From Vitellaria paradoxa (lineage: Eukaryota > Streptophyta > Magnoliopsida > Ericales > Sapotaceae), in contig CM034234.1 of assembly GCA_019916065.1 (NCBI GenBank), positions 8,406,342 through 8,470,341 on the forward strand: a stretch of 64,000 nt of DNA, in the 5' to 3' direction. Below, one piece after another: positions 47,191 to 60,700 of the stretch. The number at the start of each line of letters is the position of its first letter. Position 1 is the stretch's first letter. The notes beneath the pieces were generated by a model that was not told where the DNA came from, did not search any database, and worked only from the letters and a program-made list of their open reading frames with translations. A program made the position numbers and the translations under genes.

Positions 47191-48354
47191 TAACATGGAT
47201 AGGTTAGTCCCGATTCGCATCGGAGAAGTAAGACAATGTGTTGCCGAATTGGATAATATATCGTGAATTTACCAAAATATAGGTATGCTGAACCGTAAAA
47301 TAACAAGTATTTTGATTTTTTTACATAAATATCTCTCAAATTATTTTTTTATTTCATTCTCAAAATAAAAATATATTTTTAATAATTTATATACATAATT
47401 TATATTTAAAAAATATTTTTTTTTTTTTTTTGCACCAAATGAGAGAAATATTATACCATTAGGATAGGGTGAAAAAAGTCACACGAGCTGCACATGACAA
47501 TTTTTCCGTTAACTTTAATCAATAGAGTTAGTGTTCGGACTAAATAAAATGAAATTGAATAGTTCAAGAATATAATAAGGGCGTTTGATAATTTAAAAAT
47601 AAAATAAAATAAGAGAGATAGTTTTAAGGATATTTTTATAAAAAAATTTAAATATTTTCCTGAAAGACGAAAACAAACAGATTGAGTGTCCATAGGCCAT
47701 ACAATTAATTATACGGGATCATTTGATGTAAAAAAATAAAATAAAATATTTTGTAACTTTTTGTTCTAGTACAGCCATATGTTATTTTTGAAAAATGATT
47801 ATGTGTTTGGTAAAAAGTTATAAAAGTTAAAGACAAATAAAAAAAATTGAAAAAATTTTAAAAAAATTAATAGAAGTCAGAAAAAGTTAGAATAAAAATT
47901 TTAGTAATTTTTGTGAAAAAAGTTAAAAATTGATAAAAATTGGTAATTGATGAAAATTTGATAAAAGTTAGCGATTGTCAGGCGGGCCTAAATGCGATGC
48001 TAATATTGTATTTTTATTTTATTATCTGAATGAAATGGCATTGTGGTAATAATTAATTCTCTAACATTCTAATTTATTAGTTTAGCTTAATTCGGAAAAC
48101 TTAAAAATCAGTTTTTTTTCCCTCTTTGTATTTATCTTTAAAAACGTGATATTTAATTTTTCATTTTTAAGTAAAAATAGGAGAAACTTCTCTAAGTTAT
48201 TATTTTTTATTTTTATTTTTTTCCTATAAAAATTTCAGCTTATTAGTTAAGTTAAAATTCACAGTATACAAGCACAATATTAACGATTTGGGGTACAAAT
48301 ATCGCATAGCTCGAGACATCAGATTGGAGACCGTTAAATTAAATTTAATAGTTT

Positions 48355-48785
48355 AGATTTATTCATATATTTTTAATTTAATATAAACGTGAATATATTT
48401 GAACCGTTAAATTTCTTGATTTTGATATCACCAAATTAATATTGTTGAACGATGCCAGTCTCTCTTTTTTCAATATTAAATAGGAAAGAAGGATTGGGCT
48501 GCCACGTAAGAATTGTATGCAAGGGTCTCAATAAGCTTGAGCTCGGCCTCAATTAGCTTGAGATCAAACTAACTCTTTTGTTTATTTATATATTTTTAAT
48601 TTAATAAAAACATGAATATATTTTAACCATTGAATTTACCGATCTTAATATCACCGAATTAATATCGTTCAGTGACGCCAGTCTCTCTTTTTTCAATATT
48701 AAATAGGAAAGGAGGATTGAGTTGCCATGTGAGTTTTGTATGCAAGGGCCTCGATTAGCTTGAGATCAAACTAACTCTTTTTGTT
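48355..48785. repeat. Tandem duplication, two units of about 210-225 bp
   Basis: Both units contain TATTTTTAATTTAATA, GCCAGTCTCTCTTTTTTCAA, ATATTAAATAGGAAAG and TTAGCTTGAGATCAAACTAA in the same order. The first unit has an extra AATAAGCTTGAGCTCGG-like piece. The divergence is moderate, so the event is older than that at 40507-40654. Confidence 0.8.
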
Positions 48786-49218
48786 TGTTAATAACCAACT
48801 GTAGTCGAGTCAGTTCAAGTATACAACGGTTAATTTTTTAACTATCAACTAATTTTTTAATATCTCTGAAAAAAAAAATTCACATTGATGACCAGAAAAG
48901 GCAAGTAAAAATTTGTTCCCAGTTCAGCTAACCTTTCAAGCAAAGCAAATTTAAAAAACTTCTTATTGGATTAATCATATGACGATGACGACGACGACAA
49001 ATTGATTCAATTCGATTAATTCTCATTCCAGGCACATTTCTAATTCTAAGAGATTTAACTATTCGCATTGATACTAAATCGATTTGGTTAATAGTTTCCT
49101 TGAACTTTGTTTGCAAAAATCGCAACCAACATTTTTGTTATTTTACATAAGAAAAAAAAAAAAACTGAAGGTTCATAATTGCCAAAAATAAATAAAAAAT
49201 TGTGCGATTGTTATTTAG

Positions 49219-49363
49219 ACTCCATTTGGAGTAATTAAAAAAACTCTGGAAAACAATAAAAAATATTAAAAGATTCTAAAAAGTATTCACTTTTTATTTC
49301 ACTACAGGAAATACGAACTCATAACTTCTCTCATTTTATCTCTTTTTATCACTCCAAACGCAC
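49219..49363. mobile_element. MITE-like palindromic element
   Basis: Bounded by CTCCATTTGGAGT and ACTCCAAACGCACTC, with ends complementary over about ten bases. The interior resembles 30014-30170. Confidence 0.55.
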
Positions 49364-50046
49364 TCTTCGTGTTTTTGAAATTGTACACTTCATGATTGTG
49401 ATTTAGTACCCATGCTGTTGAAATTTATTTTACATCCAAACCAAAAATTATAAACATAAATATATACATAAAACACTTTGCTAAGACTTATTGAAATGAG
49501 TTTACCCTTGAATTTAAAAAACTAATTAGAAGTTTCAAATTATATTAAGTTTGGTTTGATTTCATTACCAAATTAATCAGAACAAATTCCAGTCCTTAAC
49601 CATATTAGAATTTGGCTCTAGTTTTCCCCTTGTTTGCAATACTTTCTCGTACTTTCGTTGTGTTGTATCTCCATCATAGTTATGAATGCCATTACATACC
49701 GGAGAGAATATGGTACAGAATAGTGCATAAATCCAATAGATACAGGACACGCGTATCAATATCCTTAACCAAATACCTTTTTTTCAAGTGTAAGTATCCG
49801 ACATGCCTATATCATATATTTAAAATATTCCACATAAGTTTTAGATAGGTGTACACAAATTGAATCCTGGGAGCACAAAGGCATAACGAGAAAGAGGAAA
49901 TTTGATCTCCTGTTGTCGATCAAAAGGAAGTACGAGGGCATATCTGAAGGCATTTGACTGAGTATCGCGATCCAAATTACCAGTTAAGCAGTTTGGAATC
50001 AGCAAGACTAAAACTTACTTTGGCTTTGCATTTAATATTTTAAAAT

Positions 50047-50234
50047 TTCAAACTCAATTCAATTCAACTCAACTCAACAAAACTTTATTCACAAACTAAT
50101 TAGAATCGGCTACACGAGTCAATAACATAGGAAGTGACCATATTTTCTACTGATCGTCATTCTACCACAAGCCTCTTTCTTTATCCAAGTTTGGACCGAT
50201 TGTGTTAAGAAACATTAAGCATGCATGGGTGGTG
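50047..50234 (-). mobile_element. RTE-tailed retroposon downstream of KIPK
   Basis: Flanked by near-identical repeats of TTTAATATTTAAAAT (one-base indel) at 50031-50046 and 50235-50249. On the minus strand it ends with GTGTAGCCGATTCTAATTAG followed by a (GTTGA)n tail, the same 3' layout as the RTE LINE. It may be a SINE that borrows the RTE tail or a 5'-truncated RTE. Confidence 0.5.
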
Positions 50235-50543
50235 TTTAATATTTAAAATAATACTAACATTCTGCTTCTGACATAAATGATATTGCTGGCAAAATTACAG
50301 AATATAGCCCTTGCACGGTTAAAAAGTTGGCTCCACAACAAATTGTTAAACTCACGTCGAAACAGCCAGCCAGCTCTCCCAATTGGACACCACCAACACA
50401 TTTCTGAAGGGAAGTGTTACGTATTTTCTGATATCATAAACTGACAGCCTTTCCACAACATTCTCCGTACTAAAACAGGCTAAATATTAGTTACAAGAAG
50501 GGAGAAGTTGAGAATAAATACCTCTAAGTAGAAGTTTTTTCTT

Positions 50544-53500
50544 TCAGAACAACTCAAATTCCAGGTGCTCCCCTGCAGCCCCATATTCCAGATACCTTCG
50601 ACCCTTCTCGTGAGAGGACAAATTTACAATTCCATTGTCGTAGAACTCGGGCAATTGAGGTGGAATGGCACATCGTATCAGTGCCCAATTTAAGCCATTG
50701 AAAAACGGGTGCTGCTTGATCTCTGCAGCTCCTCTCTCTGATCCCAACCGATTCTCAGGCTCCTTCACTAACAGCCCTCGGATCAGATCCCTAGCTTGGA
50801 AACTAACAAGTGGACTTTCTGGGAACTTGAGGCTCTGCAGCACCACATTAGCTAATGTCTCTTCATTCCCAGCACCTTTAAATGGTGTCCTACCATACAA
50901 AAGCTCATACAGAAAGACGCCAAATGTCCACCAATCAACAGCACTCCCATGACCCTCTCCTTTGATGATTTCCGGAGCCAAGTACTCATGAGTTCCGACA
51001 AAGGAGTTAGATCGGGCATCTGTTGGCTCCGCCACAAGCTGTGGTAATGATCTGACCTGGGCTGCATGATCAGCTTTAGTTTTCCTTGCTTTTGCAGCAG
51101 CAGGTAAAAGCCTCGGGCTGAAGCATGTGACTTTACATGATGGCTCTATGCAAAATGGGTCAATGCAGCTGGACCCCGGACCTGAAATCTTTGGGGGTTC
51201 CATCGTCAGTGAAGATTTCAGAAGTGTTGGGCTTACTGTGCATCTAAGTGACAGGTCAAAATCTGTAAGCATGATGTGACCATCTTCTCGGACAAGAATG
51301 TTTTCCGGTTTCAAGTCTCGGTAGATAACTCCGAGCATATGCAAATACTCCAAAGCAAGGAGAACTTCGGCAACATAGAACCTGCAAATGCAAGTTGGGA
51401 AGTTAATTAGAATAATATACAAAAAAAGACTTAACAAGTAAAAAAGCCTGATAATTAAAGAACTCTTGTGAATGCCTAATTTGTTTAGATTTAGATCCCA
51501 GCACCTATTTTGTTTGTGAAATCAACAACAAAGAACCCATCTGTTCTGGTGCAAAGGGGACGAATTTGATTTCATCAGCAGAATACCATAATCTATATGG
51601 CAATAAATTCAAGATTTCCAGAGCTACCATGCACACAAAAGCTTGCTAAGAACAGAGCAAGAATTGAGCTGTGCTAAGGGTCATCATTTGGGTGGAACAT
51701 TCTAGCTAGTACGGGCCAATGTCTAACAAGAATCCGTTGATAAAACCATGATTTTTCCCCTCTGATATCATTTCTTAGAAACTGACTAATATTCACATCC
51801 ATAACCTTAGCTTGACACCTTTCGATTATTTCCAATGATTCATGCCTAGTTTTAAATACCCAAATATTTTTCTATAAGAATGTGCAATCTCCTTTTTTTT
51901 TTTTTTTCCAATGAATAATTCAATTCTGTTTCTGTTTTTAAGCCAACATCATCATGAAGGACCATCTATTATTGATTTTTTCTTTTTTTTTAACTTCTAT
52001 ATATGACTAGGATTACAGCTAAAACTGTAAGAAAACAAGAAACTAGACTCAGCAGCAGGAGGAATTTTATTTATTTTATTTCTTTTTTTCTTTTTTTTTT
52101 TTTGGAGGGGATTTTTGACAGTATATCAAGATTAAACTAATTTTTTTAAATTCTAATTTTGCTTCACATTCTTCCACTTCGCTATTTTCAAATTTATCGA
52201 AGTACAACTAAATATAGATTTCAAATCTTATTAATTGCTTTTTGAACTTACTGTTTTCGCTTAATGATATAATTAGAGCTTTCAACTTTGAAGTGTGTGA
52301 ATCCTTATTTCCCTGTGCATGTGAATTCAGGGATAAATAGTCAATAAAAAAAAAATTAACCAGTGTCAACTGCTAATTAGTTTTCCTTTTTCTAATTTCT
52401 GTTTCTCCTTTCTGATTTACATTAAACATATTTTTCAACAGAACATAAACCAAAAATTAAAAAAAAAAAAAAAAACAAACAAACAAACAAACAAACACTG
52501 CCATAAATTAAGTTTCCTACCTTGCTGCTTGTTCAGGAAAATATCTTCCGGGCTGCTTCTGCCGAAGGACATGCAGATCTCCACCTGGGCAATACTCCAT
52601 AACTAAGCATGATAAATTATCTGATGTAAACTGTGCATATAGTGTGGGAAGAAAAGGATGATCGAGAATTCTCAGTATTTCTCTTTCAGTTTGGGCCCTA
52701 GGCATTTTCTTTCTTCTAGCCAAAAATTCATTGTCCATCACCTTTATGGCAAATAGGCAGTTTGTCCCGATTAGTTCAGCAAGATACACTGTGCCAATAT
52801 CTCCAGAGCCAAGCTTCTTCAACAGATTAAAATGTCCCAAACCTAGAAATCCGCTATGCTTCTTAACATGGCAGATGGCTTCCCACCTCAAGTCCTTTGA
52901 CATATGAGGCCTGTTGCCACAATTAGACCCACTAAGGTTACTCTCTTCACTAATGCTTGTGCTAGTACTATACTCACCAAGGCTACTCTTTGAACTTTGA
53001 GAAAAATCCCCCTTTTCTCTCATTCTTGAGTTCTTGTTGGCTTTTTCAACCACAGCTCTTCTCGTGCTACAGTTATCTGAAGTGAATCCCAGTTTACTGG
53101 CACCAAGATTCATATTACATGAGCTGACCTCTGCACTAACACTTGCACAGTTTGATGCTGGAGAAACTTTATTGGACTTGCTCCCCACATTTGTCAGAGC
53201 ACAGTGGCATCTCTGGCAAAGTAGTTGGCCAGTGCTAAGATCCAAGGCACTAATAATTTCTTTATCAGCATTAGAGGAGGAGCCAACAGAAGTTGAAACC
53301 TGCTTTAAATTCTTCTTAACAATCGGCTTGTTCCTGAGGACCGGTTTGACAGAATGTGGAGCCTTTCTTGTTGACTTATTTCCCTTGTTGCTCTTCATTG
53401 TGGTAGATGAAGAAGGTACCGTTTGTAACCTTCCTTTCCGTCTTAACTTTGGTGATGAGACTTTGTTCCCTAATTTGACTGAGGCATGAAGATTACTAGA

Positions 53501-54457
53501 CTCTGTTGTACTACCAGTACTATGATGAGAAAGAGACGAAGCTGCTGCATCTTTTTCCTCCTGCAACAGCTCTAACTCCGATCTTGGACAACAAACTTGT
53601 GTTGACGCAGGCACCTCATCTTCTACCAATGTAGACCTTGTACCCTTTTCTTTGTTAACCAAAGCAAACAATGGCGAAGAATGGGCACTTTGGTTTGATG
53701 ATTTCGTCTTGGGCTCTAGTATGCTATCATCACCAGTCTGACAAGATAGAGAAGGAACTGCAATTTGCTTTTGCTCCTGTGCTAATTCTGTCTTTGATGT
53801 TGGACTCCGAATTTCTGACATTACATCTTTTTCTAGTTTCCCCTTTTCTGTTGCCAGAGCAAATCGAGAAGGAGAATTGGCACTACGGTTGGATGGCTTA
53901 ATTTTGGTCACTGGCAGATGAAGAGTTACTTTTTCAGAGGAATTTGACATGGCTTCTTCTGGCACCAGAGATATTCCAAGTTCTCTCCCATTAACATCAT
54001 TTAGAGAACCACTAGATTCCCCAGCTTCAACTACAACTGACCTGTTCAAACTTACAATCTTACCAGCTTCTGAGACTCTAGGAGAAGCCGTTGACTTTGA
54101 TAATCGTTTCATGGCAGCAATTTCAGATGCCTGAGAAATACATAGGCCCCTCAATGCCTGCTTCAGCGACACTGGTTCTGAGAATCCAATCCCTGGTGAA
54201 CCAGGCATACCCACTCGAACTGGCTTCTTTAATGCATTTTTTCTTGGGGTACTGGTGCCTGCTTGTTCTGAAGGATGCAAACCCTTGGATGATGATGGTT
54301 TGAGATTAATTGTCTCAAAAAGCTTATTGATATCATCTTCGAGAAAATTATGAGATGCCAGTTTCGGTAACGGAGGCTTTTGACCTTTCTCATGCGCTTC
54401 TGTTTGATAATCGTCCTTTGCTTCAACAATCTCACAAGTACCAGAAAAAGAACCCAT
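50544..54457 (-). CDS. KIPK: KIPK-type AGC VIII protein kinase, 924 aa
   Basis: Two coding exons, 54457-52521 and 51381-50544, join in frame (2775 nt with stop) across a 1.1-kb intron. The start ATG at 54457 gives [16 protein letters not shown], the conserved start of KCBP-interacting protein kinases. A long, Ser-rich N-terminal region follows (about 540 residues) with the family phrase [17 protein letters not shown]. The kinase domain has [13 protein letters not shown] near 549, AIKVMD with the ATP lysine near 572, RDLKPENIL and DFD (not DFG) near 686, the mark of plant AGC VIII kinases. A long insertion containing CKVTCFSPR separates DFD from [12 protein letters not shown]. The C-terminus EFELF is a PIF-like hydrophobic motif for PDK1 docking. 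Arabidopsis KIPKs bind a kinesin-like calmodulin-binding protein and PERK kinases and affect root growth. No damage is seen. Confidence 0.93.
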
Positions 54458-55440
54458 CACTTGAGGACTTGAGATTATTCCAGCAGTGATGAAACTAGAT
54501 ATAAGAATCCATAAAGATTGAAATTGCCTATCAAACTAAAATTAATTCGTTTCTCAGGATGCTTTTTTGAGGTATCAGGCATCAGATATAAATGACAGCA
54601 CTATAATTTTTGAACACCATTCAAGCCCTTCAATCACTCACATGCAAACCATCAACATCCTGAAATGTCATTGCAGTGCAGATAATGTGAGAAAACCACC
54701 CCAGAAGAAGCCAACCAATCACCAGCTAAAGAAATTAAAGTCACATCATAGCCAACCAAGGGAAACAAAGCTCACCAAAATTCAGATTAAGCCATTCCAA
54801 ACTCTGGATTTCTAAAGTGCATCCCAATAGACCAATCAATAAAATAAAATAAACTTGACCTAGTTCAGATCAAGTGAACAGAGACTAAACAAAACACCAT
54901 CCCACATTTGGTTGCTCAGAAAAAGGAAAGGAAAAAAAGAGGGGGGTGGGATAACATAAATTAAAGTGCCTTTAACTGGGAATTTTCACCCAATGGAAAC
55001 CTAGCGAACAATACCGTTGATTCCACTGCCTTCAGACAACCATCGCCTTATTTAGCATCAAATCATCACATTCAATGACATAAAATTCAAAAAATAAATA
55101 AATCTGATTCCTTTTGTTTCCCCACATTTTCTCACAACAAGCAGGGAAAAACTACAAATAAACTATATTTAAGATTAAAAAAAAAAAAACCAGAACTGAA
55201 TAAAGAAATCCGAATCAGTTTGTTCACAATCGGAATACATCAGCAAACTAGTGTGTAAGAACACGAATGGAAAGATAGAAACTAAGAAACAAAAGCTGAA
55301 TGAAGCGAAAATGAGTTCAAATAGAGAGAGAGAGAGAGAGAGACAGAGAGGTAAAGCCAGATCAGAAGCAGAAAAGTTACCTCAAAACAGAACTTCAGAT
55401 TCAGCGATCTGACTGAATTCGAGACAATGTGGAGTATGAA
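54458..55440 (-). other. Probable KIPK 5'UTR with an intron
   Basis: On the minus strand a donor (TTTGAG then GTAACTT) lies with exon limit at 55381 and an acceptor (ATATCTAG) with exon limit at 54494. This suggests a leader exon starting near 55440 or further upstream, an intron of about 0.9 kb, and 37 more leader bases before the ATG. A (GA)n run lies at about 55323-55343 inside the intron. Borders are consensus-based. Confidence 0.5.
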
Positions 55441-55716
55441 AACCCTAGATGGGGCTTCAGGGCAATGGTGGACAAAGATGGCAAGAGAGAGAAAGAGAGA
55501 CGAATCTGTATATCTTCACTGTTCATCCCTCTACTTCTACCTTGCCGAGGGCGCGTATGCATCTGTGTACGGGTCGACTGTATTTGGCGGGCGGGCCCCA
55601 CGACCTGCGAACAGTCGGGCTTGCCCCTCGAAATTCGGATCCGATTTTTTCTTCCCCCTTTTTTCATTTGGCTGGTTGGTAAACGACTGCCGTTTGCATT
55701 CCTAAATGTCATTTGA

Positions 55717-56572
55717 TTTATTTTTTTGTTTTTTATTTTTTATTTTTATTTTATACTTAAAAAATTTTAAAATAAAAAAATAAAAATATGTTATTTTCAT
55801 TATTTTGATATTATTTTTATTCTAAATTAAAAACGTTTAAAATAATTTTTTATTATTTTTTATTTTATGTGTAAACTCATTTTCTATTTTTTAAAACAAA
55901 TTTTAAAAATACAAATGACCAAAGGCGTTTTGAATTATTTTTCTTTGTTTTCAAAAGCATAAAATAGAAAATAAGTTTAAAACAAAAACAAAAAATAAAA
56001 AATTAAAAAACAAAACCAAATGATCCCTAAATTTTTTTAAAAAATTGTAAAAAACTTTGAAATTTTTTTAATTCCTTCTATCGAATTTCATTATATGTTA
56101 CTATTACATTACATTAATACTAATTTTTTCTTTTTTTTTCTTTTTTAAAATTCCAAACACCTTTAGTAATCGCAATTTAGGGGAAAAAATAAGACAAATT
56201 TTAAGTAATAGAGTTTCAATAATTAAATTTGAAAGTGATAAAAATTAGAAAGTGATGATAATTATTTGATTACATTATAAAGTTTCATTCACGTCATGAG
56301 TAAATCACTCAAGTTTAAGTTTAATTTTGTATACAGTGAAATTCGAAAATTTTCTATGTCTCTTATTATATTTCAGCTTGATAGTTTTTATTTCCTAATC
56401 AAGATTAAACTATGAAATTTACAAAAACATTCAAACTATTTTTTCTTATCAAATTCTTTAAATATAATAAAAAATATTTTTCTATTTCATAATTTCTCTA
56501 CTTAACAATCTCTGCTTTAGATCTTTTAATAAATTACTCTCTACAAAATATATTTTTGTTTACAAATTCAAA

Positions 56573-56603
<31 letters not shown>

Positions 56604-56836
56604 TGCAAAAAGTGCAAAATGAGTGGAAGAGAGAGAGAAGCTAGCAGGCTGTTAAGAAGAGCTATAGATTTTCTCCATTTTTAAAGACGGACCGTAATAA
56701 CGTTGAGAAATACGATAATTTTAAAAGAGTTGATGCAGCTCTTTATATATATATATATATATATATGTATACTTTTTTGGTCCTTTGATACTGTAAAATG
56801 CAGTAACATAGTGGCTTACAACAATTATTGTGGATG
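55717..56836. other. AT-rich intergenic region
   Basis: No gene. A MITE-like fragment seems to end near 56160 (AAAATTCCAAACACC). (TA)n runs lie at 56577-56601 and 56744-56766. The first few hundred bases, together with the sequence from about 55440, are the probable KIPK promoter. Confidence 0.5.
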
Positions 56837-56841
56837 CTCTA

Positions 56842-57745
56842 TGTTCGGCAGCAGAAATTACCGTTGGAACTGCTGACCACGCCAACAGGAAATGCAATCG
56901 CCGACCTGCCGAACAAAGACAGAAAGAAAGGTGACGGCCGGAGAGAGGGTCTCAGGCCGGAAAACCCTCCGATGATTAAATCAGCAAGTCGCTTAAGAAA
57001 TGAAGTTTTATGGAAATAAAGGAGTCAAAGCTTAAGTTGGCAATAGTCAGCTTACCCTCGTGGTTCAGTAGAATATCCTATATATAGTGGTCTGAGTGAT
57101 GATTAAAGCATACCTGCGACTTGACGTTGCGACACTGCCGTGTCCCTCTTTTCTATCCTTGCTTTAAATACTCTTCCCCTTCATTTAATGCCTCAGACCC
57201 CTCATTAATACACCATGCCTTTCATTTAATGCTTCTGGCGTTTTAACACGGCATTACAACCAGAATTTCAGGGTCAGACTGTCTTCCTGTCACATCAGCC
57301 ACCAAATCGTGACGAGATAGACCGATTTAGTTACATCCCCAGAGACAAGTACCCAGTTCAATCCTAACTAAGGTGCATTTATGGTCACGGGCCTTCTTTA
57401 AAGGCTGTGGGTCCCAGGTTCGACATTTACTGGCCGTCAACAGATAGGCCGAGCAAACTAGCTTCCAAGGTCCTCGGCTATAGCCACGTGGTAATACACT
57501 GTTTATTGATGTCGAGGTTCAAGGTACTCTTTGGAATACTAACTCTAAATCGCGTATTCACGTATAACACTCACGTGGAACTCTCGTGCCAATAATCAGT
57601 TGTTCGGCGGGACGCAGCGTGTCCCGACAGAACGTGCTCGGCAAGTGACTGCGTGGCTTATGTGAATATGCTCGGCACTGTGCCACGTGGCACCAGTCTA
57701 AACTTGTTCGACACAAGTACAGCTTTAGTAATATTTTGCCCAACA
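56842..57745. mobile_element. Solo LTR, 904 bp
   Basis: Begins TGTTCGGCAGCAG, ends TTTTGCCCAACA, and is flanked by the 5-bp direct repeat CTCTA (56837-56841 and 57746-57750). It is much GC-richer than the surrounding DNA. It contains TATATATAG at 57079-57087 and repeated CGGCA/TTCGGC and CACGTGG phrases, the latter resembling G-box promoter elements. No internal retrotransposon domain is next to it, so the element was lost by LTR-LTR recombination. The family is not recognised. Confidence 0.8.
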
Positions 57746-60700
57746 CTCTAATAAAAATGAAAGAGAGAAAATTATAATCAAAGCAACAATTATGAGTAAT
57801 GTTTTATTTTTAATGGTCAATAATATTTTTCATTTTGATTGGTTAAATAAAACGACATTTTAGGACTATTTAGTAAATATAATGAATAAAATTTAATTTT
57901 GATGTGTAAAAAAGTTTTACGTAAGCGGATTTAAAAGTAAGACAAGTGTCAATTATTATTATTTTTATGTTCTGATAAATTATAAAATAAAGAATAGTGT
58001 TTAGAGTGGTAAAAAAATAAGAAAAAATATGGTTTTAGATAACTTTTGATGTTTGGTATTTCTAACTCAAACCACGTTTGTTGAGATGATTAGCGTAACT
58101 TTTGGTTTTTTTTTGTGGTAAAAAGTTAGAGAGATAAATTGTAGGAAAGATTTTTTAGATTTATGTCATAATTTTTTTAAAAGTTATTGAATTTTTTAAT
58201 TTATGCGTGAAAAAGTTGAAGACAGAAACAGTAAGAATAGTTTTTTCAATCTGTTTCCAGGGATTTATATCAAAATTTTTTTTGAAAGTTATTGAACTTC
58301 TAACTTCTATGTGAAAAAGTTTGAGAGAGAAATTATGAGAACGATTTTTTCGATTCATTTCCACGGATTTATGTCAGATTTATTGAAATTTATTGAAAAG
58401 TTATTGAAGTCTGCGAAAAAAGTTATTTAAATTTGTAAAAAAGATATTAAAGTTTATAAAATTTGTTAAGATATATAAATATGTATAGAGATTTATAAAA
58501 ATCTCATGTGAGGTGCTCAAAATGTGTCAAAGAATTTTAGAAATTTTAAAAGCGTTTGGTTGATTTTTAGCAAATCAACCGCTATGTATAATTTGTGTAT
58601 TATATATATATATATATATATATAAAGTTAACCCGACGGTGTATGAACACCAAATAATAATTGTAGTAGGAGTACACAAACACCTTGTTTGGTAGATATA
58701 ATTATAATATATATATGTTTATATTACGGGGCGTTTAGCGGCACAAATGTTAGCTAAAAATTATCAATTTTTTTATTTTTAAATAGTTGGTAAATCATTA
58801 ATTTTTACCATTTTTTTCTGTTCAATCACAGTAACTTATTAACTAAAAAGTTATTAAAAATTATTAAAAGTTGTTTAAAGTTATCAAAAAAAATCAAAAT
58901 TTTTAAAAATTATTAAAAATTTTATCAAACATTCAAAAATTTTAAAAAATTTTAAAAAAATTACTACTTATTTCACTAAATATACTAAAAATTATGATTA
59001 ATAAATTTTTATATAAATTAAAAATTATAAAAAATTGTGCCTTCTACGCTCCAATATCTATTTGTTACGACCAACTGGTTGCATCATTGTTAGGCCACGT
59101 TCATGATCTTCCCCAATGACTTTTGGATCATGGACCACATGGCGTTTGGTAGGCTTCATGATCTACCAAATCTTACTTGGAATATAAATTTAAAACTAAT
59201 TACCCAAAAAAAAAATTTAAAACCTAACACTCATATGGTATTATTACTTAAATAAATTTTGACATCATATTCTTTTGCCCATTATTTAGAAAAAAAAAAA
59301 ACTTTTTCTGCCTTTTTTTTTTTTTTTTGTGAGTAAGTGTATGTATGGAATATCAAATTTGGCCAAAAATATCTAGTTTTTTTTTTTTAATTTTTTTAAC
59401 TTTTCCCAAAATCAAATATTTTCCATTTTTTAAGTTTTTTATATTTTTTGAGAAACACCTCAAACATCTAAAGATTCAAAATGTACCTATTTTTTGTCAA
59501 AATGTGACACTCCAAACAGACGTTAAGTAAGCACAAAAAAGTTTTACCAAACTATAATCAGAGTGTAATAAAAATTCATGTATTTAAAATTTAAAAATTT
59601 TAATTTATTAAAGTAACGCTTTCAATTCACAAATTTATTATTATTAAAAAAAAAGATTCCTACAAAATTTATATGTATATAACATTTATGATGTATTTAT
59701 AATTTTGTATGCGTTTAGAGTTCTAACAAATAAAATAAAACTAATTAAATCTTTAGCAATCTCTATAAATCATTTCAATAAGTTGCATTTGATGTAATAA
59801 AAAAAAAGATAAATTGAGATAAAATGTAGTTTGAGATTAATTTTGACACATTTTTTTTTAAATAGTAACAAATCGTAGAAACGATTTTTTAAATTCGTTT
59901 CCACAGATTTAAAAAAATTCATATAAAATAGCGACAATAGTACTCGTTTGAAAGTTTTTGACACAAAAAATATAATTGTAAAAAAAAAATTTACACATTT
60001 AGTTAACTTTCGCCTATATTTTTTATTTTTTTAAGGGAAATATTAAAATTTTTTTAAATTAATAATGACAAGAATTTAAGTGATATAGGAATTGTTAGAA
60101 ATTTATGGCGATTTATTTTGTTTGTTGAAGGTCTACACGCAGAACATTAATGTGATTTTTTGTCGTTTGCGTAAACGTTAGAAAAGGCAGGGTCAAGTGG
60201 GAGCAGGCCATTAATTGTATACTCTTTTATTGTGGGTATTTTTTTTTATATTTGTGTTTGTCATTATTTACAAGAGGTGTTACCAAAAGATGATTCAAGA
60301 TTTCTGTAACAACATTAATTTATGAACTAATTTTTTTTATTTTAGAATTTTAATTCAATTTCTAAGAAAAAATAAAGTAAAATATTGAGAAATTAATCAC
60401 CTAATTATGCTAGGAGTCCAATACTTTGCGTATGAAATGTGTTTTTGATGGCGTTACAAGTAACAATGTGTTATAAGTTTTTGACTGTGTCGGCCTTCGC
60501 GTGGGTTTACTCAATGAGTTTTGTCAAAAAAATATTGGGTAAATTTGTAAAATTATTATAAGTCCGATTTTAGTTTTATAATGGGTCATCCTTCAAACGC
60601 ACAAAATATAAAAATAATAAATAAAGTAATAACTTTAAAGTAAAGGTACAATATATATAATTTTTTTTCTCCCAAACTGACCAAGAGCAATCATTTTTGA

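Larger units (their letters stand above)
47191..50046. other. Intergenic between BUD31 and KIPK
   Basis: AT-rich, with the tandem duplication at about 48355-48785 and a MITE-like element at 49219-49363. A (GAC)n-like patch lies near 48981-49000. No coding exon is seen. The first part is the likely promoter of BUD31, which reads away to the left. Confidence 0.5.

Noticed and set aside
53034..53489. Plus-strand open frame of 151 codons inside KIPK exon 1
   Set aside because: It is the antisense shadow of the Ser-rich KIPK N-terminus with no recognisable protein.
55401..55716. Overlapping open frames in several frames upstream of KIPK
   Set aside because: They overlap the KIPK leader and promoter region in both directions and resemble no family.
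57407..57595. Short open frame in the GC-rich 57-kb segment
   Set aside because: The segment is a solo LTR with clear ends; the frame shows no protein signature.
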